Positions 17,745 to 25,674 of a DNA stretch of 64,000 nucleotides are shown here, in pieces. Both the position numbers and the translations under genes were made by a program. The number at the start of each line of letters is the position of its first letter. Position 1 is the first letter of the stretch. The notes below the pieces were generated by a model. The model was not told the origin of the DNA and searched no databases. It saw nothing but the letters and a program-made list of their open reading frames with translations. Origin of the DNA: Bacteroidota bacterium (lineage in GTDB: Bacteria; Bacteroidota; Bacteroidia; Chitinophagales; Chitinophagaceae); the NCBI GenBank assembly GCA_026391455.1, contig JAPLEH010000043.1:62001-126000 (forward strand), in the 5' to 3' direction.

Positions 17745-19382
17745 ATGAAACTGAAACAACTTCTATATACGATTCCCCTGGCAGCTGCAATAACTGCAAT
17801 GTCCACCGGGTGTAACAAGAGTAAATTTGACATTAACAAAAACTCCAACCAGCCTACCGATAGTACGGTAACCTATGATGTGGTACTGCCTGCAGCAATG
17901 CACGCCAGTGGTACAATTATCGCTGGTAATGCAGGTTCTACTGGTGTATTGGGCAACTGGCTGAGCTATACCGCTCGTTCCGGTACTTATGCGCCAAACG
18001 TAATTGAAGAAACCTACGAGATCACTACCGGTTTTGGAAATACGGTTTGGAACAACTGTTATGATAATAACTACGACTATCAGATCGTAGCTTCAAAAGC
18101 AGCAGTAGCTGGTGCAGGCTTCTACGAAGGTATTGCCCGAATCATGAAAGCGCATAACTTCCAGTTACTGGTGGATGTGTACGGCAACGTACCTTACACA
18201 CAGGCCCTTAAAGGCAGTGCGAACCCTACGCCTTCTTATGATAATGGCCTCGATATTTACAAAGCGTTGCTGCGTGAAATCGATGCTGGTATCACTTTAA
18301 TCAAAGCGGCTGTGGTAACCAATACCAATGCGAACAAGAATATTGCAACCAACGATATCATGTTTGGTGGTAATAAAACATTGTGGGTGAAATTTGCCAA
18401 TACCCTCAAACTGCGTATGTTGATTCATGCGTATGCAGTAGCAGGTATTAATAAAGCGGCTGAAATGACCATCATCAATAACGAAGGAACCGGATTCCTC
18501 GGTGCTGGTGAAGATGCACAAGTTCAGCCCGGTTACAAAGCTGACCGTCCCAATCCTTTCTACAACACGTTCATCGCAAACACAGCCGGTGCACAAACCG
18601 CCAATAACGTTTATTATCGTGCCAACGAATGGGGTATTGATTATTACGCATTCGACGGCGATCCCCGTCAGGCTCGTTTTTATGCTGCCGGTTTGAATGG
18701 TATGAAAGGGGTAACTTATGGTCTTCCTCCGATCACAGCAAACGCATCTCCGAATCTGGCTGGCTTCGGTCCTGGTCTGGCAAAAACCAACAGTTCACCC
18801 CAGGCTATCCTGACTGCCTCTGAGAGTTTCTTTCTGCAGGCTGAAGCCAGACAAAGAGGTATCATTACTTCTGGTGCTACGGCTGCGTCTTTGCTGAATT
18901 CAGCAATCGTAGAAAGCTTCCGATATATTGGTGTGGCAAGCCCTGCTTCTGCAGCGGCAACTTATCAGTCCAACAACGCTACTTATCCCGATGTGGATAT
19001 CAATGGTGCTGCACAAGGTCCTGGCGGCCCTGTAGGTGGTCTGTTCACGATCCTGAGCCAGAAATGGTTTGCCCTCAACTATGTAAACAACTTTGAAGTA
19101 TGGACCGATTTCAGAAGGGTTCCTTATACAGAAGTTGCTACTAACCAGTTGGGCACTACTGCTCCAAACGATGCGCCTAATGACCGCTTTGTATATGGAG
19201 ATGGTGGTGGTTATACCACCTATGGCCCCGGCCCCTTTATTTCTGTATCACCTCAGAATGTATCTACCAAAATACCGGTACGTTTCTTATACCCCCAAAC
19301 AGAGTATAACTACAATGCCGCTAACGTAGGTGCACAAGGTAATGTAACCCGTTACAGCAGAATTTTCTGGGATCTGAATTAA
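17745..19382 (+). CDS. SusD/RagB-like nutrient-binding lipoprotein (SusD-like_2 type), copy 2
   Basis: A 545-residue lipoprotein (lipobox AMSTGC, Cys23) paralogous to the gene at 11317. The first about 260 residues are highly similar. Differences concentrate from about 270 to 350 (YYAFDGDPRQARFYAAGLNG here) and in the C-terminal third, which has a 3-residue insertion around GGGYTTYGPGPF. It keeps ESFFLQAEARQRG and SQKWFALNYVNN. It starts 20 nt after the SusC partner through a spacer identical to copy 1, so it presumably pairs with the copy 2 SusC. Confidence 0.93.
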   Translation: MKLKQLLYTIPLAAAITAMSTGCNKSKFDINKNSNQPTDSTVTYDVVLPAAMHASGTIIAGNAGSTGVLGNWLSYTARSGTYAPNVIEETYEITTGFGNTVWNNCYDNNYDYQIVASKAAVAGAGFYEGIARIMKAHNFQLLVDVYGNVPYTQALKGSANPTPSYDNGLDIYKALLREIDAGITLIKAAVVTNTNANKNIATNDIMFGGNKTLWVKFANTLKLRMLIHAYAVAGINKAAEMTIINNEGTGFLGAGEDAQVQPGYKADRPNPFYNTFIANTAGAQTANNVYYRANEWGIDYYAFDGDPRQARFYAAGLNGMKGVTYGLPPITANASPNLAGFGPGLAKTNSSPQAILTASESFFLQAEARQRGIITSGATAASLLNSAIVESFRYIGVASPASAAATYQSNNATYPDVDINGAAQGPGGPVGGLFTILSQKWFALNYVNNFEVWTDFRRVPYTEVATNQLGTTAPNDAPNDRFVYGDGGGYTTYGPGPFISVSPQNVSTKIPVRFLYPQTEYNYNAANVGAQGNVTRYSRIFWDLN

Positions 19383-19408
19383 CACACTAACAAGCTAAAA
19401 TCAGAAAT

Positions 19409-20398
19409 ATGAAAAAAATAATATTATCATCTCTCTTTATCGCAGGCATGGCTGTAGCATTTACAGGCTGTCTTAAAGACAAAGGGTTCGAAAATAATGA
19501 ATACGGTATCAATGATCCGGATTCACAACCTCCCGGAGTTGGTTTTCCCTTTGGGTCAAGGGCTAAAACAGATTTCGGTCTGGATGTAAGTGCATCACCA
19601 CAATCTGTTTCCGGTCTGGTTTATGTTAACCTCGAAGCTGGTACACCGGCTAAAGCTGATGTAAATGTAACGATGACCAACAATACCACTTCGCTGGTGG
19701 CTGCATATAACACAGCCAATGGCCTTACCGGTAGCAGCGCTGTGCTGGCTCTGCCTACTGCCATCTACTCAGTACCTCTGAGTCTGGTAATTCCTTCAGG
19801 CGGTAGAAACGTACAAACGTCTATTAATGTAACAAACACCACTGCACTGGATCCCAACAGGGCGTATGCAGTAGGTCTCACTATCAGCAATGTGGATGGT
19901 GGTTACAAAATCGCCAACAACCTGAAGAACCTGCTGATTGTATTCAACATCAAGAATCAATATGATGGTAAATACAACCTCCGCGGTCGTTTCCACCACC
20001 CTTCACTCTCCAATCCTCCTGTAGCATTCAGTACAGTGATTGAGATGCATACATCAGGCCCCAGTTCTGTTCTGATGTATTCTCCAGTGTTTGGTGAGTA
20101 TTGCTCCCCTGCAAACCTGGGTGGTAGCTTAAACAGATTTGGAGCGCAAGCTCCGCAGTTCACTGTTAATACGGCTACTAATGCTGTAACTGTAAACAAC
20201 ACAGATGTAACTGGTGTGGTATATGCCATGAGTGCAACTGGTTTTGGTGCAGCTCCCTACAATCATCGCTGGGATCCTGCTTCCAAAACTTTCTTTGTAA
20301 GCTGGGGTTATAACCTGGGTGCCGGTGGTGCTTATGGTGGTAACGGTTCCGCTTCACGTATGTGGGAAGATACCTGTATCCGCACTGGTCCGAGATAA
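19409..20398 (+). CDS. DUF1735-domain surface lipoprotein, copy 2 with different C-terminal domain
   Basis: A 329-residue lipoprotein (lipobox VAFTGC, Cys21). The first about 190 residues follow copy 1 closely (CLKDKGFENNEYGI, GLTISNVDGGYKIANNLKN), ending at KYNLRG. From there the two proteins share little beyond scattered positions and the final GPR. Copy 2 has a Gly/Ala/Asn-rich segment (PQFTVNTATNAVTVNNT, GAGGAYGGNG) and two extra Cys. The junction suggests domain replacement or fast divergence of the ligand-facing part. Confidence 0.85.
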   Translation: MKKIILSSLFIAGMAVAFTGCLKDKGFENNEYGINDPDSQPPGVGFPFGSRAKTDFGLDVSASPQSVSGLVYVNLEAGTPAKADVNVTMTNNTTSLVAAYNTANGLTGSSAVLALPTAIYSVPLSLVIPSGGRNVQTSINVTNTTALDPNRAYAVGLTISNVDGGYKIANNLKNLLIVFNIKNQYDGKYNLRGRFHHPSLSNPPVAFSTVIEMHTSGPSSVLMYSPVFGEYCSPANLGGSLNRFGAQAPQFTVNTATNAVTVNNTDVTGVVYAMSATGFGAAPYNHRWDPASKTFFVSWGYNLGAGGAYGGNGSASRMWEDTCIRTGPR

Positions 20399-20420
20399 TA
20401 TTTTTTTGACGCAATATTTC

Positions 20421-20455
20421 AAAAGGGGTTGTTTTTTAACAACCCCTTTTTATTT
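20421..20455 (+). terminator. Terminator after unit copy 2
   Basis: A perfect 13-bp stem (AAAAGGGGTTGTT with AACAACCCCTTTT) encloses a loop of Ts and is followed by TATTTATT. It lies 23 nt after the DUF1735 gene. Confidence 0.92.
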
Positions 20456-20482
20456 ATTCGGATACCGTGCCATGCTTTTTAG

Positions 20483-20490
20483 TACTTTTG
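20483..20490 (+). promoter_or_regulatory. -7 promoter element
   Basis: TACTTTTG matches TAnnTTTG exactly and lies 18 nt before the ATG at 20509. It argues against a longer GTG start at 20467, whose reading frame would run through the promoter. Confidence 0.5.
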
Positions 20491-20508
20491 AATACTAAAC
20501 TATTCCGT

Positions 20509-21228
20509 ATGTCATCACTTAACCGGTTACTTTTTACCCTGCTTATTTCAGCAGGTACCATTTCAGGCTTTTCCCAGGCACAGCAAAATATTGATCTTGC
20601 CATTAACCACAACCGGCTGCTGCGTGAAAGAACAGTGGAAGGGGCCTATAAACTAATCGGTACCTATAAAGTGATCGGCACTTCTTACCTGTTTGGTGAG
20701 CGTAACAAAGGAGACCTTTATGCAAAAGATGCCAAAGCATTTAATATTCATCTCAACTATAATACCTACAACCAGGAGGTGGAATTCTTTTCCTCATCCA
20801 ATCCCGAAAAGCCGCTGATCAAATTACCCGGCGAGGTGGATTCCTTTTCTTTTCAGAGTAACCCCGCAATTGGTATTACGGCTCCCATTAAATTCGTATA
20901 TGGAGGCCTGTTGGGCAGCACGGAAAAAGCCTATTTCATGGAAGTGTATAAAGGCGCCCGATTCAGCATCTATAAGCGCTATAAATCAGAATTGGATTAT
21001 GTATCCAGTAATTACGTGCAATCCGAACTACGTCAGTTTGAAATGACCCGTGAATACTATTACGCAGATACAGAGAAAAAGGTGTTTAAGAAAATAAAAC
21101 CCAACTCCTCCAATGTAATCAAAGAGTTTAAGGATATTAAGGATGTTTCCGGTATCGTAGAGCCCGATGCATATACCACCAATCCGGACGCAGCATTTAT
21201 TAAACTGTTTACTTTCCTGAATAACTAA
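20509..21228 (+). CDS. Exported hypothetical protein
   Basis: A 239-residue protein of unknown function. The ATG at 20509 is preferred over GTG at 20467 because it gives a proper signal peptide (MSSLNRLLFTLLISAGTISG, cleavage after FSQA) and lies just after a TAnnTTTG element. The mature part is rich in Tyr, Lys and Phe and looks beta-structured (AYKLIGTYKVIGTSYLFGE, VYKGARFSIYKRYKSE). I do not recognise a family. It is 3 nt upstream of the DUF3467 gene and likely in the same transcript. Confidence 0.75.
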   Translation: MSSLNRLLFTLLISAGTISGFSQAQQNIDLAINHNRLLRERTVEGAYKLIGTYKVIGTSYLFGERNKGDLYAKDAKAFNIHLNYNTYNQEVEFFSSSNPEKPLIKLPGEVDSFSFQSNPAIGITAPIKFVYGGLLGSTEKAYFMEVYKGARFSIYKRYKSELDYVSSNYVQSELRQFEMTREYYYADTEKKVFKKIKPNSSNVIKEFKDIKDVSGIVEPDAYTTNPDAAFIKLFTFLNN

Positions 21229-21231
21229 CCT

Positions 21232-21555
21232 ATGGACATAAACGATAACGAAAACCAGACCGGGAGCCAGTTGAATATTGAAATCTCGGAAGAAGTGGCC
21301 GAGGGTACGTATGCCAATCTTGCAATCATTACCCATTCACATGCAGAGTTTATTGTCGATTTTGTGAATGTAATGCCCGGCACACCCAAAAGCAAAGTGA
21401 AATCACGGATTATACTGACCCCGCAACATGCCAAAAGGCTGATGAAGGCCATGGCGGAAAACATTCAAAAATTCGAAGCCCAAAACGGGCCTATTAAAGA
21501 CCTGGAAGAAATGGCTTTTCCATTGACCTTTGGCGGGCCTGCAGCACAGGCGTAA
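21232..21555 (+). CDS. DUF3467 family protein
   Basis: A 107-residue small acidic protein with the DUF3467 pattern: EEVAEGTYANLAIITHSHAE, then FVNVMPGTPKSKVKSRIIL and TPQHAKRLMKAMAENIQKFE. The family is widespread in Bacteroidota and its molecular function is unknown to me. It follows the exported gene by 3 nt and is followed by a terminator at 21589. Confidence 0.88.
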   Translation: MDINDNENQTGSQLNIEISEEVAEGTYANLAIITHSHAEFIVDFVNVMPGTPKSKVKSRIILTPQHAKRLMKAMAENIQKFEAQNGPIKDLEEMAFPLTFGGPAAQA

Positions 21556-21588
21556 TAGGTACGATAAAATAAATGCTATTTACAATTT

Positions 21589-21616
21589 AAGCCGGGCAAG
21601 CGCCTGGCTTTTTAAT
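21589..21616 (+). terminator. Terminator after the DUF3467 gene
   Basis: AAGCCGGGC pairs with GCCTGGCTT (one G-T pair) around an AAGC loop and is followed by TTTTT. It overlaps the end of the small minus-strand gene at 21616. Confidence 0.85.
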
Positions 21617-21786
21617 TAAATACTAATCCCCCAGATCTTTTCTGCAAACACTATCAGTATCATTATCAGAAACAGGAACATATAGATCTTCTCTTTTGTT
21701 GAAGGCACTTCTTTATGCACCAGCCAGTCAAAAAACTTTGATGCCAGTACAATAGCAACCAACCCGGCAATTATCAGTTTCACCAT
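21616..21786 (-). CDS. Small two-helix membrane protein
   Basis: A 56-codon gene read on the minus strand from the ATG at 21786 to TAA at 21618-21616. The protein has a hydrophobic segment at about 2-15 (VKLIIAGLVAIVLA), a charged middle (VHKEVPSTKEK), and a second membrane segment at about 35-48 (YMFLFLIMILIVFA). No family is recognised. The length, the hydrophobicity pattern and the fit into the gap between DUF3467 and radC support a real gene. It lies 192 nt downstream of radC on the same strand. Confidence 0.55.
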   Translation of the reverse strand: MVKLIIAGLVAIVLASKFFDWLVHKEVPSTKEKIYMFLFLIMILIVFAEKIWGISI

Positions 21787-21978
21787 ACTTTTTTCTTTTT
21801 AGTTGAAAGTCTTACCCGTATTCACGATAGGCAATACAAATACTGTTTTCTTATCTGGTAAAGTAACAGCGTGTAGCATTCTCCGTCAAACGAATAACAA
21901 CAAGTTAATAAAAAAGAACCCATACTTAAACCGCGGGCATTTTGGGTACGGCCAATCGCCTGCTCAACAAGAGCAATT

Positions 21979-22671
21979 TTACATATCGCCATTATCCGCA
22001 AAACTGTAATAACCCCTGTCACTTACGATGATATGATCGATGACTACAATATCCAGCAATAAAGCAGCCTTTACAATCTTTGCGGTCAGCAATTCATCCT
22101 GTTGACTGGGTTTCAAACTGCCGGAAGGATGGTTGTGACAGAGAATGATACTAACCGCATCGTGCTCCAGCGCCTTTCGCAATATGATACGCGGATCGGC
22201 TATCGTAGCAGTAATGCCCCCTTCACTAATGATTTCAAAATGATTGACCTTGTTTGCCCTGTTCATGAACAATACACCAAATACTTCATGCCGGTAGTCT
22301 TTCAACCTGACTTGTATATAATCCGCGATATCACTGCTTTTGGAAATTTGCCGCTTATCGAGTGGGAGCGTTTCCTGTCTTCGCCTGCCAAGCTCCAGGG
22401 CGGCTGCTATAGACACTGCTTTAGCTGAACCGATACCCTTGACGCGGGTGAGCTCCTTTACAGAAAGTTTACCCAATTCCAGCAGATTATCTTTTCCGAG
22501 TTTCAATATTTGGCGGGAGAGATCTACTGCAGATTGTTCGCCATGGCCATTCTGAATCAACAGAGCAAGCAGTTCAGCATTACTGAGACTTTCAGGACCG
22601 TTAGATAGTAATTTTTCCCGGGGCTGGTCGTCTTTTGCCCAGTTTTTTATAGAGTACTTATGCTCTTGCAT
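21979..22671 (-). CDS. radC: RadC family protein (JAB/MPN metallopeptidase fold)
   Basis: A 230-residue protein of standard length. Its N-terminal helix-hairpin-helix region (about 20-95, VKELTRVKGIGSAKAVSI) is followed by a JAB/MPN domain (about 105-228). The zinc motif is HNHPSGSLKPSQQD, at about 179-192. Despite the name, a role in DNA repair is not established for the family; members are JAMM-like and of uncertain activity. The gene stands alone, convergent with DUF3467. Confidence 0.95.
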   Translation of the reverse strand: MQEHKYSIKNWAKDDQPREKLLSNGPESLSNAELLALLIQNGHGEQSAVDLSRQILKLGKDNLLELGKLSVKELTRVKGIGSAKAVSIAAALELGRRRQETLPLDKRQISKSSDIADYIQVRLKDYRHEVFGVLFMNRANKVNHFEIISEGGITATIADPRIILRKALEHDAVSIILCHNHPSGSLKPSQQDELLTAKIVKAALLLDIVVIDHIIVSDRGYYSFADNGDM

Positions 22672-22774
22672 GGAACAATATTAGCCAATATTTTTATGTT
22701 GTCAATATCGTTAAGCTAGCGAACATACAGCCGCCCATCCAACCCGGAACAGAGGATAAGTAAAATCTGGTACT

Positions 22775-22984
22775 ATGAAAACAAGAACATTTGCTTCGGT
22801 AGGATCCATGCATCCTGTACTCTTTTTTGCGGTGGTGTATATCCTCGCACTGGGTTTATCCATTTTTGTGTGCTCTTCTCTTTTTTACAGTTGTAATGCC
22901 AGTGGTAACACGGGTTCGCCAACAGGCGAAATAAAGCCTGGTAATGAAATGCAACAACCTGCCCCGGTAGTTGCCATGCGCTAA
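22775..22984 (+). CDS. Small membrane-anchored hypothetical protein
   Basis: A 69-residue protein with one strong hydrophobic segment (about 16-38, VLFFAVVYILALGLSIFVCS) and a short polar, Pro/Gly-rich tail with no recognisable domain. It could be an anchored or lipid-modified protein, since Cys33 and Cys40 follow the hydrophobic stretch. It fills the gap between radC and prs. No family recognised; existence is moderately supported by the ATG start and membrane segment. Confidence 0.45.
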   Translation: MKTRTFASVGSMHPVLFFAVVYILALGLSIFVCSSLFYSCNASGNTGSPTGEIKPGNEMQQPAPVVAMR

Positions 22985-23047
22985 ACTAAGGAGGCTGTTC
23001 TGATCGGAGACTACTGTATAAAATCCTGTACAGTGTTGATTAGTTTT

Positions 23048-23100
23048 TTTGCTGCTGCAATGGTGAAGTGTATCTTCGCCCCTCCAAAGGAGTCCTTTGG
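23048..23100 (+). promoter_or_regulatory. Candidate promoter and palindromic leader element of prs
   Basis: TTTG (23048-23051), a 19-nt spacer and TATCTTCG (23071-23078, one base from TAnnTTTG) resemble a Bacteroidota promoter. Just downstream, CCAAAGGA-G-TCCTTTGG (23084-23100) is a perfect 17-nt inverted repeat with a single central base. It sits about where transcription would begin and could be an operator or an early mRNA hairpin. Confidence 0.4.
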
Positions 23101-23115
23101 ATACATATTTTTGCC

Positions 23116-24063
23116 ATGCAGACTGCTAAAATTTTTGCCGGAACCGGCTCTCAGCTACTGGCTGAACAGATATGCAAACGTTATGGTACCCGCTTGGGTA
23201 AGATCAATATCCAGCGTTTCAGCGACGGAGAGATCAGTCCGATCTTTCTGGAAAGTGTGAGGGGCGATTATGTCTTTCTCATACAAAGTACCTTTTCCCC
23301 CGCAGAAAACCTGATGGAGCTGCTCCTGATGATCGATGCAGCCCGGAGGGCCTCCGCCTATAAAGTTATCGCTGTCATTCCCTACTACGGATACGCCCGT
23401 CAGGATCGTAAGGATCGCCCTCGGGTAGCTATTGGTAGTAAATTGGTAGCCAATATGTTAGTGGCGGCAGGGGCAGACCGGGTGATCACCATGGACCTTC
23501 ACGCACCCCAGATACAGGGCTATTTTGACATCCCGGTAGACCACCTCGACAGCCATGCAGTTTTTATCCCATATATTGAGAATCTCCGGCTGGAAAACCT
23601 TACCTTTGCGGCCCCTGACGTAGGAGCTACCAATCGAATCAGGGAAATCGCCAGCTATTTCAATGCCGAAATGGTGATCTGTGATAAGCACCGGAAACGG
23701 GCCAATGAGATCGCCAGCATGGTGGTAATCGGAGATGTAACAGGTAAAGACATCGTGATCATCGACGATATCTGTGATACCGGCGGAACACTGGCAAAAA
23801 GTGCAGGTCTTTTAAAAGAAAAAGGGGCAAGAAGTGTACGGGCATTGATCACACACCCGGTTCTGAGTGGTAAGGCATACGAGAATATCGAAAACAGCGT
23901 ACTGGAAGAACTGGTGGTATGTGATACGATACCGGTGAAAAAGGAAAGCCCGAAAATAAAAGTGGCCAGCGTGGCAGAATTGTTCGCCGTCGCTATACGC
24001 AACGCATATGAAAACAAGAGTATCACCAGCCTCTTTATTCATTCGCAGCGACGAGATAAGTAA
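23116..24063 (+). CDS. prs: Ribose-phosphate pyrophosphokinase
   Basis: Prs makes phosphoribosyl pyrophosphate from ribose-5-phosphate and ATP for nucleotide, histidine and NAD synthesis. The start is the ATG at 23116 (MQTAKIFAGTGSQLLAEQI), because the longer GTG frame at 23068 runs through the predicted promoter. The 315-residue protein has the usual segments: FSDGEI, the ATP-site loop YYGYARQDRKDRPR, MDLHAPQIQGYFDIPVDHL, and the PRPP-binding signature VIIDDICDTGGTL. It is followed after 20 nt by rplY, a common Bacteroidota arrangement (prs-rplY-pth). Confidence 0.97.
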   Translation: MQTAKIFAGTGSQLLAEQICKRYGTRLGKINIQRFSDGEISPIFLESVRGDYVFLIQSTFSPAENLMELLLMIDAARRASAYKVIAVIPYYGYARQDRKDRPRVAIGSKLVANMLVAAGADRVITMDLHAPQIQGYFDIPVDHLDSHAVFIPYIENLRLENLTFAAPDVGATNRIREIASYFNAEMVICDKHRKRANEIASMVVIGDVTGKDIVIIDDICDTGGTLAKSAGLLKEKGARSVRALITHPVLSGKAYENIENSVLEELVVCDTIPVKKESPKIKVASVAELFAVAIRNAYENKSITSLFIHSQRRDK

Positions 24064-24083
24064 CTAACAAAACAACATAAACA

Positions 24084-24731
24084 ATGAAATCAATTACAAT
24101 CGAAGGACAACTGAGGACCGGATTCGGCAAAGGCGCCACCCGACAACTCCGCTCTCAGGAAATGGTGCCTGGTGTAATTTATGGCGGCTCTCAGGAGATC
24201 AACTTTTATGCTCCTGCTGCAGCTTTCAGAAAATTAGTGTACACCCCGAGTTTCCAGATCGCTGAAGTGGTATTAGAAGGTAAAACGTACAGAACGATCC
24301 TGAAGGATCTGCAGTTTGACAAAATTGACGATCAACTGATCCATATCGACCTCCTGGAACTGGTGGAAGATAAAAAAGTGATCGCTGATATTCCCCTGAA
24401 ATTCGTAGGTGCTTCTAAAGGAGTAAAAGATGGTGGTAAACTCATCACCAAAATGAAATCCCTGAAGATCAAAACACTTCCCAAATACCTGAAAGAGCAG
24501 ATCGAAGTAAGTATCGATAACCTCGAACTCAATGGTAATATCCGTGTGGAAGATGTAAAGTTGGACAACTACGAGATCCTCAATTCCCCCCGTATTCCCA
24601 TCGCATCTGTAGTACTTACCCGTCAGCTCAAGCAAGAAGAGGCTGCTGCTACCCCTGCTGCTGCCACTGCTGCTGCACCGGCCGCTGCTGCAAAGCCTGC
24701 TGCCGCAAAGCCTGCTGCTGCGAAGAAATAA
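24084..24731 (+). CDS. rplY: Ribosomal protein L25, Ctc form
   Basis: A 215-residue 5S-rRNA-binding protein of the long (TL5/Ctc) type. The L25 domain is at about 1-90 (GFGKGATRQLRSQEMVPGVIYG, IHIDLLEL), and a second beta domain covers about 95-182 (DIPLKFVGASKGVKDGGKL). The low-complexity Ala/Pro/Lys-rich tail (about 187-215) is usual in Bacteroidota. It lies 20 nt downstream of prs and ends in a strong terminator. Confidence 0.96.
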   Translation: MKSITIEGQLRTGFGKGATRQLRSQEMVPGVIYGGSQEINFYAPAAAFRKLVYTPSFQIAEVVLEGKTYRTILKDLQFDKIDDQLIHIDLLELVEDKKVIADIPLKFVGASKGVKDGGKLITKMKSLKIKTLPKYLKEQIEVSIDNLELNGNIRVEDVKLDNYEILNSPRIPIASVVLTRQLKQEEAAATPAAATAAAPAAAAKPAAAKPAAAKK

Positions 24732-24756
24732 TAACCACCGGTGTAATAACCGGAAG

Positions 24757-24783
24757 ACCGTCCCCATTAGGGACGGTTTTTTT
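24757..24783 (+). terminator. Terminator after prs-rplY
   Basis: An 8-bp perfect stem (ACCGTCCC with GGGACGGT) has a 5-nt loop and is followed by seven Ts. Confidence 0.92.
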
Positions 24784-24914
24784 ATAACCAATATCCACCC
24801 CGGAAAGACTATCCTTTCCGGCGGATAAAGAAAGCCATCGGGTATACGTTTCGCAGTATTTTAGCATACAGAAACGACAACCTGCATACAGAAATTAGTC
24901 AACAATCAGTGAAT

Positions 24915-25490
24915 ATGAAATACCTGCTGATCGGATTGGGCAATACCGGGAATGAATACGCGCACACCCGGCATAATATCGGCTTTGATGTGGCCAATGC
25001 TTTTGTGCTGAAACACGGAGGAAGTTTCCGGGTAGACCGCCTCGCCTATGTAGCAGACATCAAATGGAAGGGCCGGCAAATAGTGTGCGTTTGCCCCACC
25101 ACCTATATGAACCTGAGCGGTAAAGCCGTGAAATACTGGATGGACAAAGAAAAAATCCCCGTCGGACAAATGCTGGTAGTGGTAGACGATCTGGCCCTGC
25201 CGCTCAATAAGCTGCGGATACGCCCGGGAGGGTCCGACGCCGGACACAATGGGCTCAAAAGCATTTTCGAGACCCTCGGTACCCACGAGTATCCTAAACT
25301 GCGTTTTGGTATAGGAAATGACTATCCCAAAGGCTTTCAAGCCGACTTTGTTCTTGGCAAATGGAAAAAAGACGAAGAGCCCATGGTAAAACTGAAGATC
25401 GACAAATGCGTGGAAGCCATTGAAACCTTTGCCACACAGGGTATTACAGCCGCTATGAATCAGGTAAATAATCAGCAGTTTTCACTATGA
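24915..25490 (+). CDS. pth: Peptidyl-tRNA hydrolase
   Basis: Pth releases peptides from peptidyl-tRNAs dropped by stalled ribosomes. The protein is 191 residues from the ATG at 24915 (a GTG two codons earlier is possible). It shows the family motifs: IGLGNTGNEYAHTRHNIGF with the catalytic His, TYMNLSGKAV, VVVDDLALPLNKLRIRPGG, and GHNGLKSI. It follows the prs-rplY terminator by about 130 nt and therefore probably has its own promoter, although no clear TAnnTTTG was seen. Confidence 0.97.
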   Translation: MKYLLIGLGNTGNEYAHTRHNIGFDVANAFVLKHGGSFRVDRLAYVADIKWKGRQIVCVCPTTYMNLSGKAVKYWMDKEKIPVGQMLVVVDDLALPLNKLRIRPGGSDAGHNGLKSIFETLGTHEYPKLRFGIGNDYPKGFQADFVLGKWKKDEEPMVKLKIDKCVEAIETFATQGITAAMNQVNNQQFSL

Positions 25491-25674
25491 GAAATCAGAT
25501 TGATTACTTACTTTAGCAGCCTGCCCTTTTCGGGGCAGCACCACTTGTTCCGGTTGCACATAGCAGTTTTAACCGGAATCGCTTAATATCCAATGGACAT
25601 ACGGAAGACCGGGAATATATTGGATGAACAACCTTGATGTATCCGATGTATTTACAAAAAAATACAGCCATTTT

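Larger units (their letters stand above)
8165..20398 (+). repeat. Tandem duplication of a susC-susD-DUF1735 unit
   Basis: Two head-to-tail units (8165-13899 and 14593-20398) share gene order, near-identical intergenic junctions (20-nt susC-susD spacer, and the sequence before the DUF1735 ATG) and a promoter-proximal block. Divergence rises from susC through susD to the C-terminal half of the DUF1735 gene. Each unit has its own terminator, so they can be expressed separately. Confidence 0.93.

Noticed and set aside
23068-23115. Longer GTG start for prs
   Set aside because: The extra 16 residues cover the predicted -7 element and palindrome and are unlike any Prs N-terminus.
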